Positions 46,063 to 57,631 are shown, counted from the first letter of the stretch. The stretch: DNA of 64,000 nucleotides from Bretschneidera sinensis (GCA_023935145.1 CM043697.1:50431001-50495000); one strand, 5' to 3'. The notes: a model not told the origin generated them from the sequence alone. Translations and numbers: made by a program.

Positions 46063-47223
46063 CTAATTCATTAGTTGGTTCTGCCTCCATGAAAAATTTG
46101 GGTGGTTCCGCCACCCTGGATTGTACGTCTCGGAGTATGATCCATTTGACTGCCTTCGAAAGTCATTGAAAGCATTTACTTGTTCCATAGGATACTCGGC
46201 ACAAGCCGGCATTGATGGGCAATTCTGTGCTAGATGCATGGGACTAGCACAGATGGAACAGCTTTCAACATTGAATGTGTTGGCAGCATTGATGAATTGG
46301 CTCACAGTGAGAGCGTCAATCTTCTTGGTGAGGGCATCTAACTTTATCCTTAAATCAGCGTCCTCCCTGACCTCATAGATGCCTCCCCTCTTAGGAGCAC
46401 GAATGGATTTATCTCGACAGCTTGAAAAATCCCACTGCTGTGAGTTGTCGGACAACTTGTCCAATGCCATGTATGCTTCGTCTCCTGTCAGACTCAAGAA
46501 TGCCCCCCCATTCATAGACTCGATCATGCTACGGTTGGGTTAAGTCAACCCTTGGTAGAAGAATTGAACGAGTCTCCACTTCTCATATCCATGTGGAGGG
46601 CATCTGATGAGTAACTCTTTAAAGCACTCCCAGCTTTCAGAGAACTTCTCATCCTCGTCCTGAGTGAAAAAGCTAATCTCCTTTCGGCACTCATTCACTC
46701 TAGACATTGGGAAAAACTTATGATAAAATTTGCTAAGCAGGTTTTCCCAAGATGTAATAGACCCGGACGTGTTGGAGTCCAACCACGCCCTAGCTCTATC
46801 GTGAAGGGAGAAAGGGAAGAGTCGAAGATGGACTGACTCCTCAGAGAAGTTCTGGAATTTGAATGTAGCACAAATGTCTTTGAACTTCTTCACATGACTA
46901 TAAGGATTTTCAAGATCTAAGCCATGGAATGAGGGTAAGAGTTGGATAACATGTGGCTTCAAATTAAAGTGTGTGGCATTGGTTGGTGGCAACACTATGC
47001 AGGAAGATGAGTTAGTCGCAACGGGTGCGAACAAATCCCTAAGGGATGTAGTGGAGTCCACGTTCCAAGCTCTAGGTTGCTCTACATGTTCAGGATGATT
47101 AAAATTTTCTCCCATCTCAACTGTCTCTCTCTCAACTAGTGCTCTTTTCTGCCTCCTAAGAGTTCTTTCTAAGTTGGGATCTAAATGTGTCAAATCTAAG
47201 TTCAAGGATCTCCGACCAAGCAT
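46063..47223 (-). pseudogene. Element H gag
   Basis: The start is placed at the ATG at 47223 (MLGRRSLNLDLTHLDPNLERT), because the 14 residues before it are hydrophobic leader translation. The frame has FKPHV-type capsid sequence, LRLFPFSLHDRARAWLDS, CPPHGYEKWRLVQFFYQGL, a TAA at 46540, then the CCHC knuckle CSICASPMHLAQNC. It continues in the same phase to a TAG at 46063. Both stops can be explained by CAA/CAG to TAA/TAG changes. Confidence 0.93.
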
Positions 47224-47377
47224 AAACCAACAGAAAAATAATGAGATACTAACCAGCAGAAGCAACAGAATAAAGCAAAAACAAAACTCAAAAAATTAAT
47301 TAAATTTTTTTTTAATTAAATTAACTAGTAGAAAAATAAAATCAATTCAGACGAAAAATTTTCACAAATCAAACAAT

Positions 47378-47395
47378 TCCCCGGCAACGGCGCCA
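47378..47395 (-). other. Element H primer-binding site
   Basis: TGGCGCCGTTGCCGGGGA on the minus strand, a full tRNA-Asp-type match; six bases from the LTR. Confidence 0.95.
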
Positions 47396-47401
47396 AAAAC
47401 T

Positions 47402-48633
47402 TGTTGTGAGTTTTAAATTACTCGCAAGCGCACGAATCATTTGCAATATAGCGTTGTGCAAGTGCGAGGTCGAATCCACAGGGAATTGTGTTGTAAAAAT
47501 ATATTTTTTAATCTAAATTAACTCTATCTTAACCTAGTTCCAAATTTCAGAATGATATTGCAAAATAAATTAAAACTAAACTAAGTTGATTTTAAAACTA
47601 ATAATAAAAAGCACTAAGGTTTCCGAATCCACCCCACCGAAGTTAAGCATACATGTTCTAAAAATATAGCCTATCAAAACATTCAATGAATCCAACTATA
47701 AGACAAAAAACAAAGAATATCCCAACTAAACCAAAAGCACCCAATGTATCCGCTCTTAACAAATCACAAAGGGAATCTAATTTAATCGAAAAGCATTCAA
47801 TGTATCCATCAAATGAAACACAAAGAAAATCCAACAGATAATTTAAACTCAATCAATTATAAGATTAACTCAAATAATTGACAGAACATTTATACTAAAA
47901 ATTGTCAGATTTGTACAAGCAAATCTGAACTACTACGCCAAACAATGGCGGGGCTTCATGTTCAACCTTAGCTGAAGAGTCTAGCCACTCATAACTATAA
48001 AACTATAATAAAAAGTGCTAAACATTTAAACTAAAACAACTGAATATAAAGAAATAAATAAACAACTTTACATGGGAGAAATTCCACTCGCTGACGGGCG
48101 GCGCTTCCCCTCGTGGTAGCAATGCCTTCGGGATCCACCAAAATGCTAGCGGACGTCCACCGGTAAACACCAAAGTGGCTCAGGAATTGTACACTGAATG
48201 ATGAGGCCAGATGGTGTTTATACAAGGGGAGTCACGGAGCACTGCAGGTTTCAGATTCAATGTGGGATACTGGCCTGAGTGCGCTCGATCGCAGTGTGGT
48301 GCGATCGATCGCATGTCTTGTGCGCACAATTTTATGTGCGCTCGATCGCATATCTGCTGCGATCGATCGCAGATGCACTGAACTTCAAATATTTCGATGT
48401 GGGATGTTGACCATGCGCTCGTTCGTAGGCAGGTGCGCTCGATCGTATATCTCGTGCGATCGATCGCAATGTCTCCAGAAGCTTCAAATCTCCTGAAATG
48501 CTTCATTTTCTCCACAAAGCTGTAAAAACACACAAAACACAAGAAAGATGCAAAATAAAGTAAAATACTACTAACTAAGAGCATAACAAATATAAGTTAA
48601 GGGTCTAAAATATGCAATATTTAAGACTCATCA
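47402..48633 (-). repeat. Element H 5' LTR
   Basis: 1232 bp. It differs from the other LTR mainly by transitions and lacks about two of the palindrome repeat units (array 48277-48470). The TATA box reads TGTATAAA (48217-48224), changed from TATATAAA. Confidence 0.95.
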
Positions 48634-48638
48634 TGATC
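48634..48638. repeat. Target-site duplication of H, right
   Basis: TGATC. With H and one copy removed, the RT frame of element G reads through. Confidence 0.8.
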
Positions 48639-49817
48639 TCATTGAGTTTTGCTGTATATCAACATGTCATCGAAATCATAACAACAAAAAGCCCAATAAA
48701 AGGCTTAAACACATTATTCATCAGTTGCATAAAAGTACTAAAAGCATTAAAGAGCCCAAAAGGCATCACCATCTATTCATACAACCCCTCTCTAGTCTTG
48801 AATGCTGTTTTCCACTAGTCTCCCGGCCTCATTTTGATTTGGTGATAACCACTGTGAAGATCAATTTTTGAGAAAATAATAGCTCCATAAAGCTGGTCAA
48901 GAAGATCATCTAATCGTGGAATAGGAAAGTGATATCTGATGGTGATCTTATTCACCGCTCTACTATCAATGTATATACGCCAAGAGCTATCTTTTTTTGG
49001 GAACAAGGAGTGCCAGAAGAGTACAAGGACTCATGCTCTCTCTAACAAGCCCCTTTTCTATCAACTGTTCAACTTGTCTATGTAATTCTTTATGCTCTTT
49101 AGGATTTAATCGATAGGCTGGTTTGTTAGGCAACACAGATCCTGGTACAAGATCAATGCAATGCTGTATATCCCTCATAAGTGGAAGGCCATAGGGAATT
49201 TCCTCTGGAACAACATCACTAAATTCATTGAGGAATGGAATCAAAGAAGGGGGAATTTCTATTAGTTCTTTCTCTTCCCTTACCACAATTGAAAATCCTT
49301 CACAATTTTCCATCAATGCTTTCTCAACCGTAGATCTGGTCAACAAATTAGTTCCCTCCCCAAAAGAAGGTTTAGGAACATGAACCATTTTCAATGGAAC
49401 CCAAAGGACCTTAACTCCATCCTTTTCAGAAGAATAATTTTTTTTGAAACCATCATGCTTAGTCTTTCTATCATACTGCCAATGTTTACCAAGCAACAAA
49501 TGACATGCATCTATAGGCACTATGTCACAAACTACAGTATCTTTATAATTCTTGCCAATGGAAAATTCAACCAAGCATATTTTATTTACCTTCACTTCAT
49601 TGCCTTTGCGAAGCCATTGGAGTTTGTAGGGTTCTAGATGATCTTTAGTTTTTAACTTCAGTTTCTCCACCATTGTTGCTGCCACAACATTTTCACAACT
49701 TTCTCCATCAATGATGACGTTAAAGACCTTTCCATGAGAAGTGCATCTAGTATGAAAAATATTGTTCCGCAACCATTCATATTCCACATAGGTTACTTTG
49801 AGGCTTCTTTGAACCAC
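48639..49817 (-). pseudogene. Element G protease and RT N-terminal part
   Basis: The frame 49817-48987 contains VIIDGESCENVVAATMVEKLKL (DGE for the usual DGG/DSG, catalytic D present), then DACHLLLGKHWQYDR, NEFSDVVPEEIPYGLPLMRDIQHCIDLVPGS and the RT entry RLNPKEHKELHRQVEQLIEKGLVRES. The next frame (49006-48815) gives [50 protein letters not shown]. More RT (PFGLFNA...) is decayed up to the H insertion. Confidence 0.93.
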
Positions 49818-49896
49818 AAGAGCCTCCCCTCGATCAGCATAAGTATTTCTTCTTCCACAACAACATTTTCATTTTTTTTCGGGTGAAAAATCATCC

Positions 49897-50884
49897 TCAC
49901 CTTCCTTTCCATATCTTCTTCCACAAGAGACACCATTTTGCGATTTGGACAATCAGAAGCAATATGTCCAAAACCTTGACATTTGAAACACCTTCAATTT
50001 GTATTGGAAGTGATTTGATGATTTGAACATGATGTAGCTTCATTCTTTGGCTTGGTAGCGGCTGTCTTAGGTATGGTAGTGGTTTTAGAAGTGGAACCAC
50101 TCCCACGGTTAGAAACTCCATCTCGAGTAAAGGATCAAAAACTATTGCCACATTTTTCTTTTAGTTGCTTCTCCACCATTATAGCTAGTTTGCAAACATC
50201 ATTATAAGTCCAATTTGGTTGTAGCTGTACCACATCACTGATTTCAACACGTAACCCACCGAGATAGTGGGCTATCATCTGTTTCTCTTGTTTAACAACA
50301 TCACAGCGAATCATTAGATGATCAAACTCCGCTGTATACTCCTCCACGGATAACTCTCTTTGCTTGAAATTATGAAATTTCATAAAAGTATCTTGCTTGT
50401 AGTGGTCAGGTAAATATTTTCTTTTTAGCTCTCTCATCATATTTGCCCATGTTATAATACGTTCTCTTCCTTCATGTTCTCGCTGCCTCTTCAAATGCTC
50501 CCAATAGATTGAAGCATGTTTCCTTAGCTTGATGGCAACAACTTTCACTTTACGATTTTCTAGAACTTCTTTGAAATCAAATATTCGCTCAACGGTAGTA
50601 AGCCAATCAATGAAATCATCTAGTTGTATCTTTCCTTCAAAATCTGGTATGTCCACCTTCATATCAAAACTCGGTCGTGAATTTCTCACAAAACAGGGAT
50701 GGGGTGGAGTGCTCTCACTAAAGGAGTGACTATGGGCACGATGGAATGGATTTTCATTATAATTTTCAGAATCATGATACCTAGCACTACGTCCTTGATT
50801 CTCATACTGCTCCAAATGTTGTTGGAGTTCTTGAAGTTGCCTTCTTAGCACATCCTTTTTCGAAATTTGTATGACCCTTATCAT
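49897..50884 (-). pseudogene. Element G gag with zinc knuckle
   Basis: The frame 50884-50135 (249 aa) has a coiled-coil start (LRRQLQELQQHLEQYENQ), MKVDIPDFEGKIQLDDFIDWLTTVERIFDF, YWEHLKRQR, LKRKYLPDHYKQDTFMKFHNFKQRELSVEEYTAEFDHL, the retrotransposon gag family. An intact CCHC knuckle, CFKCQGFGHIASDC, is encoded at 49937-49990 in another frame. Gag is therefore shifted at least once. Confidence 0.92.
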
Positions 50885-50932
50885 GGTCCTCCATGTTATA
50901 ACCTTGATGACTATGTCTAGCCATTAAACCAA

Positions 50933-50944
50933 GCTCTGATACCA
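50933..50944 (-). other. Element G primer-binding site (tRNA-iMet)
   Basis: TGGTATCAGAGC on the minus strand, two bases from the LTR. Confidence 0.92.
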
Positions 50945-50946
50945 AC

Positions 50947-51288
50947 TGATACCAGAATTTTTATGGATATCCCAACTGAAATGGAATTAGTATGGAAACC
51001 TAAATTGATAACTCGGTTAATAGGGGGATGGCTGGATATATGTGTTTGGGATATGGATATGTGAATATGAAACACTCAAAATAAAAGATAGATAGGCTCA
51101 CCACTCAATGGAATCCACCAATGAGATACAAAAACCAAACTCGCCACCCAAAGGAAGTCCACCCAAGGGATAAGAGTTAAAATAGAAGAAATCCTTCTTC
51201 TAAGAAAACACAATGCTTATTTTCTAAAAATTCAATCTTTGCTTTATTCATTCCAGCCAAATAGTTTATATAGATGCTTAGAACAACC
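50947..51288 (-). repeat. Element G 5' LTR, truncated
   Basis: The first 340 bases from the primer side match 30036-30370. The match ends at CTTAGAACAACC; sequence of element C integrase follows directly. Confidence 0.9.
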
Positions 51289-51802
51289 ACTTGGCCACTA
51301 GTCTGAGGGTGATATGGGGTGCCAACCTTATGGGTGATTCCATATTTTATGATGAGTGCGGCAAAAGAATGATGATGCAAGTGGCTGCCTCCATCATTGA
51401 TGATTGCTCTTGGTGTTCCGAACCGAGTAAAAATGTTATCCTGTAGAAACTTTAACACCACTTTGTGATCATTAGTCTTTGAGGGGACTGCCTCGACCCA
51501 TTTAGACATATAATCCACACCCATAAGAATATATAAATTAACAAAGGAATTAGGGAATGGACCCATGAAATCAATGCCCCATACATCAAAAAGTTCTACT
51601 ATGTGGATATTTTGTAGGGGCATTTGATTTCGAATGAGATATTACCTGTTCGTTGGCATCTATCACATGAGCTGCAGAATGTGAAGGCATCTTTAAACAG
51701 ATTAGGCCAATAAAAACCGGATTGTAATACCTTAAGTGCTGTTTTCTTGGCCTCAAAATGTCCTCCACAAGCAAATTGGTGGTAGTGTTGTAATAAGGTC
51801 AA
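51289..51802 (-). pseudogene. Element C integrase (truncated)
   Basis: Frames 51802-51599 (FACGGHFEAKKTALKVLQSGFYWP, CSSCDRCQR) and 51623 leftward ([39 protein letters not shown]) carry the zinc region and the first two catalytic Asp. The frame is cut exactly at the block that would contain the catalytic Glu; the residues that follow in the open frame are translated G LTR. The enzyme cannot work. Confidence 0.92.
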
Positions 51803-51835
51803 ATGCTCCTCTTACGAGACACACCGTCGAATGAT

Positions 51836-52279
51836 CTAATCGGGACAGAATTTGAAAAGGTAGGGATCGTCCCAATGGTAGTGTCTAGACATAGATATTA
51901 ACCGCTTCTTTCCTTGTGTTGTCATACCTGGGGGAAAAACTTTAGCAGTTAGATAATTGACAATATCAGCATACCATGGGAGTTTTACCTCTAGTGCGAA
52001 CAATTGCTCATCAGGGAAGTTCTCATTTAAGGGCAACTCATTTGTATCATTCTCATAGGGTAGCCTTGATAAGTGATCTGCAACCACATTCTCACTGCCC
52101 TTCTTGTCTTTGATTTCCAAATCGAATTCTTGCAGTAGGAGCACCCTTCTGATTAACCTAGGCTTTGCATCTTTCTTAGAAAACAAATATCTCAAAGCAG
52201 CATAGTCAGTGTATACAAAAACTTTAGAGCCAATAAGATATAATCTAAACTTCTCTAAAGCAAAAATAACAGCTAACAA
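51836..52279 (-). pseudogene. Element C RNase H
   Basis: [36 protein letters not shown] and [11 protein letters not shown] are clear. The N-terminal part with the first catalytic Asp lies in 52280-52428 in a disturbed frame (CDASDFALG can be read there). It is followed by the integrase lead-in [14 protein letters not shown]. Confidence 0.9.
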
Positions 52280-52428
52280 TTCTTTTTCAGTAGTAGAGTA
52301 ATTATGCTGAGCATCATTTAAAGTTCTGGAGCATAGTAAATAGTGTGAGGTACCTTATTGACTCTTTGACCTAGGATAGCTCCTAAGGCAAAATCACTAG
52401 CATCACACATTAATTCGAATGGAAGACT

Positions 52429-53395
52429 CTAATCTAGTGCCATCATTATTGGGGTGGAGATTAGAACATCCTTCAGTGTGTTGAAAGCCGTCATACAGTT
52501 ATCAGTCCAATCGAATTTGGTATCTTTAGCTAACAATTCACACAGAGGTCTTGAAATCTTGGAGAAGTCCTTGATGAATCTTCTATAAAAACCGGCATAC
52601 CTGAGAAAGCTTCTAACAACCTTAACTGTGAGAGGAGGAGGTAGCTTTGAAATAATGTCTATTTTAGCCTTGTCTACCTCAATACCTTTGTTGGAGATGG
52701 AGTGACCCAACACAATGCCTTGTTGAACCATGAAGTAACATTTCTCCTAATTAAGAACTAAGTTACTTTCTTCACATCTCTTTAGGACACTTTCCAAATG
52801 ACTCAGGCTTTCATCAAAATTGGAACCAAAGACACTGAAGTCGTCTATGAATACCTCAATGTTTCTCCACCATATCGAAAAATATGCTCATCATACATCT
52901 TTGAAAAGTGGCTGGTGCGTTGCATAATCCGAATGGCATCCTCCGATAAGCAAATGTACCGAAAGGGCATGTGAATGTGGTCTTTTCTTGATCTTCAGGT
53001 GCTATGGCAATCTGGTTGTATCCACTGTACCCATCCAAAAAGTAATAGTAGCTGTGGCCAGCTAATCTTTCTAACATTTGATCAATGAATGGCAAGGGGT
53101 AATGATATTTTCGAGTAACCTTGTTTAATCTTCGATAGTTAATACATACTCTCCAACCAGTTGTTTTTCTTGTGGGTATAAGCTCTTCATTTTCATTTTT
53201 CACTACTGTAATCCCACACTTTTTAGGAACAACTTGAACCGGGCTTACCCACTTACTGTCGGAAATAGGGTAGATAATGCCAACATCTAAGAGTTTCAAT
53301 ATCTCGGCCTTTACTACCTCTTTTATGTGTAGGTTAAGTCTTCTTTGAGCGTCTCGAGTGGGCCTTGCTTCATCCTCAAAGTATATATTATGCAT
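52429..53395 (-). pseudogene. Element C reverse transcriptase
   Basis: The frame 53395-52856 (179 aa) includes RRLNLHIKEVVKAEILKLLDVGIIYPISDSKWVSPVQVVPKK, FPLPFIDQ-type sequence (PLPFIDQMLERLAGHSYYYFLDGYSGYNQI) and FGLCNAPATFQRCMMSIFFDM. The catalytic box region lies in 52740-52855 in a shifted frame; the frame 52731-52429 resumes with VQQGIVLGHSISNKGIEVDKAKID. At least two frameshifts break the gene. Confidence 0.92.
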
Positions 53396-53542
53396 GCATT
53401 TGGACGGACTTATTCCCTTAATGTCAGCAATGGTCTATCCAATGGCGGATCTATGCTCCCTTAGAACTCTTAATAATTTGTCTTCTTCTCCAATACTCAA
53501 ATTAGCAGCCACAATTACCGGTAATGTTTTCTTCTCTCCCAA

Positions 53543-54689
53543 TTAGGTATAAGTTAAATGTTCTGGCAGCTGCTTTAATTCCAAAGTTGGTGCTTGGACA
53601 ATAGAAGGAAGAAGAGTAGTATTAGTAGGCATGAGAGTTTCAAATGGAGGAGCATACTTACTTGAATATTTTGGAGAAGCCTCAAGAAGGTGCACAACTT
53701 TCATGATGCTATTAGTGATGTCTTCTGGTTCTTGCTCAATATCCATAGTTGTAAGGCTATGAGTAAGAGTAGTCTCTAAGGGATCAACGTGCTGGACCTA
53801 AAAAGCTTGCTCAACAAAATTGTGTATCATACATACATTAAAGCATTCCATATCATCTTGAGGTAATCTTAGTGCATCAAATATTTTGAATTCTATTTTC
53901 TCCCCATTCACCTTCATACTTACTGCACCATTTTTTCACACAAATCTTTGTATCGGCAGTTCTTATGAAGGGTCTTTCTAAAATGATGGGTAAGGGTAAT
54001 GGCATAGGGAATTCCTACATATTTAACACAATGAAATCCGCAGGTAGAATGAACTCACCTACCTTCACTAGGATATCCTCAAGAATACCCATAGGTCTTT
54101 TTATACTTCTATCTGCCAAATGCAAGGTAATGGAAGTTGGTTGTAGCTCCCCCAATCTTAGGGTTTCAAATACTGTGTATGGTAGCAAATTTACACCCGC
54201 TCCCAAATCTAATAATGCTCGCTCAAATAACTGATCACCTATCCTACAAAGAATAGTAAAACTACTCGGATCCTTTAGTTTCGGTGGGAGTTTTCTTAAT
54301 AGTACAGCACTCACCTCTTCAGTTAAGGCTACAGTTTCATGTTCTTGAAACTTTCTTTTATGAGTGCAACAATGCTTTAGAAATTTAGCATAAGCTAGTA
54401 TTTGTTGAATTGCATTTAACAAAGGAATGTTTATTTCAACTTTTCGTAAGGTTTCAAAAATATCAAGTAATTTATTTTCTTTCTTTTGTTTTACTAACCT
54501 TTGCGGGAAGGGTGGGGCATTCACCTTCTCTGTCTCACTCACCTTTGATGCTGTTGCAGATTCATCGGACCCTATCACCTTACCATTTCTGAGGGTCGTA
54601 ACAGCTTTGAGTTGTTGATGTCCCCCAAGGTCTTGAGCTGGGATCTCCCTTTGCTTTCTGATACTCATCTCCTTAGTCACTTGTCCCAT
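53543..54689 (-). pseudogene. Element C protease and flanking linkers
   Basis: The frame 54689-54015 has the protease core ALLDLGAGVNLLPYTVFETLRLGELQPTS. The linker 53746-53543 (FETLMPTNTTLLPSIVQAPTLELKQLPEHLTYT) corresponds to the last part of the fused frame in F. The 11-bp sequence CATTCACCTTC occurs at 54518-54528 and 53905-53915, 613 bp apart, bracketing the protease. Element F has a single copy at the equivalent junction. Confidence 0.9.
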
Positions 54690-54797
54690 TTGTGCCTATA
54701 GCCTTTGGATGGCTTGTTCATGTTTTGCTATGGTTTGCCTTAGTTCAGTCCAGAATTGCCTTTCTTCTGCCATGAATTGATCTTGTGAAGTCATGAG

Positions 54798-56039
54798 TTA
54801 TTGCTGTTGAGATGCTAGTTGCCTCACAAGACTTTCGAGGTCATTCTTCTTTGGTTCAGGCGCAGGTTGGGCTGCTGGTTGGAAGTTTCTTTGCTGCCCT
54901 TGATTGTTTTGATTGTTGCTCCATGAGAAATTTAGGTGATTCCACCAGCCAGGGTTGTATATGTTTGCATGGGGGTTGTTCTTCGGCGGATAATTATTTG
55001 GTCCCACAAAGTTTGCTTGCTTATGATCTGCAGATGAATATAAGGGACACGTATCAGTATTATGATCAAATTGTGAGCAAATGGCACATACCTGGAGTGG
55101 TGTAGCTGGTGGGTTAGTTGAGGTGTTTTGAGCTACCATGGCTTTAACTAATAGATCAAGTTTCCTCTCCACAGCAGTTATTTAAAGAGATAATCCTCCA
55201 TTTAGGTTTACCTCATACATACCCTTACTCTTGGTTATATGTCTACCTCGAGAGAAGAACTGTTGTGTGTGTTCACTTAGGGTTTTGAAGAGTTCCATCG
55301 CTTCTTCGCTACTCTTTTCCGTCAGCACTCCTCTACAACCTGAATCAACAATATTTTTGTTAGAGTCACTCAAACCTTCATAGAAAGCTTGTACCAGTTC
55401 GTCATGGGGTAGGTTATGATGTGAGCACTTGAGTAGTAGCTTGTTAAAGTGTCCCCAGGCCTCGAAGAATAGATCTTCATCTTTTTGTTGGAAGGATTGA
55501 ATTTCCTTCCTTATTTGCCTTGTATTTTGGGCTGGGAAGAACTTCCTTAGGAATTTGCTAGCCAACTCCTCCCAAGTGTGGATGGAAACTGCAGACAAAG
55601 AATTATACTATAATTTAGCATTATCTTTCAAGGAAAAAGGGAAAAGAATTAACCTTATTCCTTATTGGTCTAAGCCTCGGATGTGCTGGAATTTGCAGAG
55701 GTCGAAGAACTCTTGAAGGTGCAAATGTGGATCCTCACTAGGTGTACCCCTAAAGTAAGTCAGTGCATTGAGTATCTGCGGAGATATGTAATAGTTTCCT
55801 TCCGCCTCAGGTTGATATACAATGCACAAAGGTTAATCGAGGTTCTGTGGGATGAAGGATTGCTTCATCAGCCTCCGCTCAGGTCGTTGCTACTCGGCTA
55901 TCTGTTCTACCATTGGTATCTCTTCCTCGATTCCTCCTTTTACCTTTTCCGAGTTGTCACTAAGCCTTTGTCGGATAGTCCTCTCAAGCTCAGGATCAAG
56001 GGGAAAGAATGTCAGATGCTTGGATCGACGTTCGTGCAT
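54798..56039 (-). pseudogene. Element C gag
   Basis: The start is the ATG at 56039, in phase with fragments 55598-55182 and 55172-54798. Stops interrupt it several times before 55598. It reads FSLKDNAKL, IHTWEELASKFLRKFFPAQ, SHHNLPHDELVQAFYEGL, and the zinc knuckle CAICSQFDHNTDTC. Sequence and length match F closely. A short palindrome motif (GCGCTCGATCGCA, 56107-56119) lies in its leader. Confidence 0.9.
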
Positions 56040-56320
56040 GAATCAGTGGCAGTTACATAAGTGCAACAGTAAAACACTGCTGCTCGGATGACTCTCTGCC
56101 TCAATTGCGCTCGATCGCATAGGAGAGTGCACTTGATCACAAGTGGCACAGAAAGCTCTCATGGAGTACCTGAAACAGAGAAAAAGGAAATTGTTTAGGG
56201 TTTTTAATGAAATGAAAACAAATAAGATAAACACAATAATTAAGAATGGAATAGAATAAAAAGGAAATAACAATAATTAAACTAAATGAAAAATTAATTC
56301 TAAAAAGAAATTTAGTGCAA

Positions 56321-56338
56321 TCCCCAGAAACAGCGCCA
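56321..56338 (-). other. Element C primer-binding site
   Basis: tRNA-Asp type with three changes (TGGCGCTGTTTCTGGGGA), all explained by C-to-T on the minus strand. Confidence 0.85.
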
Positions 56339-56344
56339 AAAACT

Positions 56345-57631
56345 TGTTGTGATGATTATCTATCTAAATAAATACGCAAATAACCATCCTAGTTTTACTT
56401 GCAAGTGCACAAGGTCAGTGATAGCATAATGTGCAAGTGCGAGATCATTTCCACAGGGATTGGTGTATTTTGTTTTAGAATTAGTTTCTTCAAGGTAAAA
56501 AGAGAAATAACTGTTGATTGTGAGTAAATAACAATAATGAGAACATAGGACTACGATATCCACCACTAATTATACTTTCCCACTAAGTAAGGTGTCAATG
56601 CTCTAGCCTTATCATGAATATCTAATGGTTGCCAACCTAAGGGCTTGGTCCACACCTTAGGCTATTGATCTCCCTATGCAACGAGTTAGGCATGATGTAT
56701 ACTCTAACTCTTTTATCTCTTAAGGGATTCAGCATAGGTATATACTGAGTTGTTCCTTAAGAGAGCATGAGGGTTGTGGAGATCGAAAACCACACGGGAC
56801 CTAGGGCTTGGTCCGCTCCCGGTTTCCCATGTTGATTAACCTAGGAATCCGGTGTGGATATCTCTTGTTACTAATGTCGAACCAAGGACTCAGTCATCCA
56901 AATTGATTCGACTAACTTATCCATACCACATGCATACGTTGATCAGACACACACATATGAGGAATTTAAATACAAACAGACATTAATCAAGTTAAACATT
57001 CTAACAAGGCTATAGCAAAGATAATCAACAAATAAACACGTGGAAAAGCATAACTAGGGCTTCAATCGAGCCCTATAGGAGTTTAGTTACACATGCTAGT
57101 TAAACTAAACATTTTAAACATAATGAAATAAAAACAGAAAACTAAAACCGAAGAAGACTTGGGAGACGAGTCGTCAATTCCTCTCCTAAGCTTGCTACTT
57201 CGAATCTAAAACAAAAGGTATGGTTTATGTGTTTTATAGGGCTATTTAAAGGGTCCTCATGATGTCCCGAAACCCTAATTTCCTATTTGGATTATGGAGA
57301 TTTCTTTCCATATCTGGCTCTGCCGCTTCTGGAGTGATTGCACTCGAGCGTATACGGGATGCGCTCGAGTGCATATGTGCGCTCGAGCTTTCTTCAAGTG
57401 CGCTCGTGTGCTTTTACGCTCAATCACAAGGAAGGTGCGCTCGAGCTCACCTTGCTGGATGGCAGAACTTGACTTTTACTCCTAAAAGCTCCAATTTATC
57501 ATCTTTTTATCCAAGTCCTGTGAAAAACACATAAAACATGAAAATGAAGTAGAATCCACAGAAATAGATAAATAAAGAGCCTAGCAAGTATACATTAAGG
57601 GGCATAAATATGACTATTTAAGCACTTATCA
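56345..57631 (-). repeat. Element C 5' LTR
   Basis: 1287 bp, plus-strand ends TGTTGTG...CTTATCA. CTATAAAA on the minus strand at 57232-57239 is the TATA box. The array 57339-57451 of GCGCTCGAGCGC-like motifs lies about 100 bp upstream. Alignment by eye with F is clear along most of its length. Confidence 0.9.

Larger units (their letters stand above)
39168..48633 (-). mobile_element. Element H: near-complete Athila-like retrotransposon
   Basis: H is 9466 bp with both LTRs, a perfect primer site, gag, protease, RT, RNase H, integrase and a 3' UTR ending in a polypurine tract. The flanks TAATC (39163-39167) and TGATC (48634-48638) are a 5-bp target duplication with one mismatch in the RT gene of element G. 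The coding part has five in-frame stops and one 1-bp deletion; everything else is open. No env-like frame is present. Confidence 0.96.
30036..51288 (-). mobile_element. Element G: Ty3/gypsy (non-Athila) split by F and H
   Basis: Once F and H are removed, G reads LTR, primer-binding site, gag, protease, RT, RNase H, integrase, polypurine tract, LTR on the minus strand, about 5.4 kb. Its primer site is tRNA-iMet, unlike the tRNA-Asp type of the Athila elements. The 3' LTR (30036-30720) is complete; the 5' LTR is cut at 51288. The integrase tail lacks a clear chromodomain, but the gag, protease and RT types are those of chromovirus-like gypsy elements. Element D is a close relative. Confidence 0.9.
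51289..57631 (-). mobile_element. Element C: 3'-truncated Athila-like element
   Basis: From right to left: 5' LTR (56345-57631), primer site, gag, protease, RT, RNase H, integrase core. It stops inside integrase at 51289, where the G LTR begins. It is inserted in the protease gene of element D at 57632. Decay (many stops and shifts) is heavier than in H and F. The gag, linker and LTR are the closest relatives of F in the window. Confidence 0.92.
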
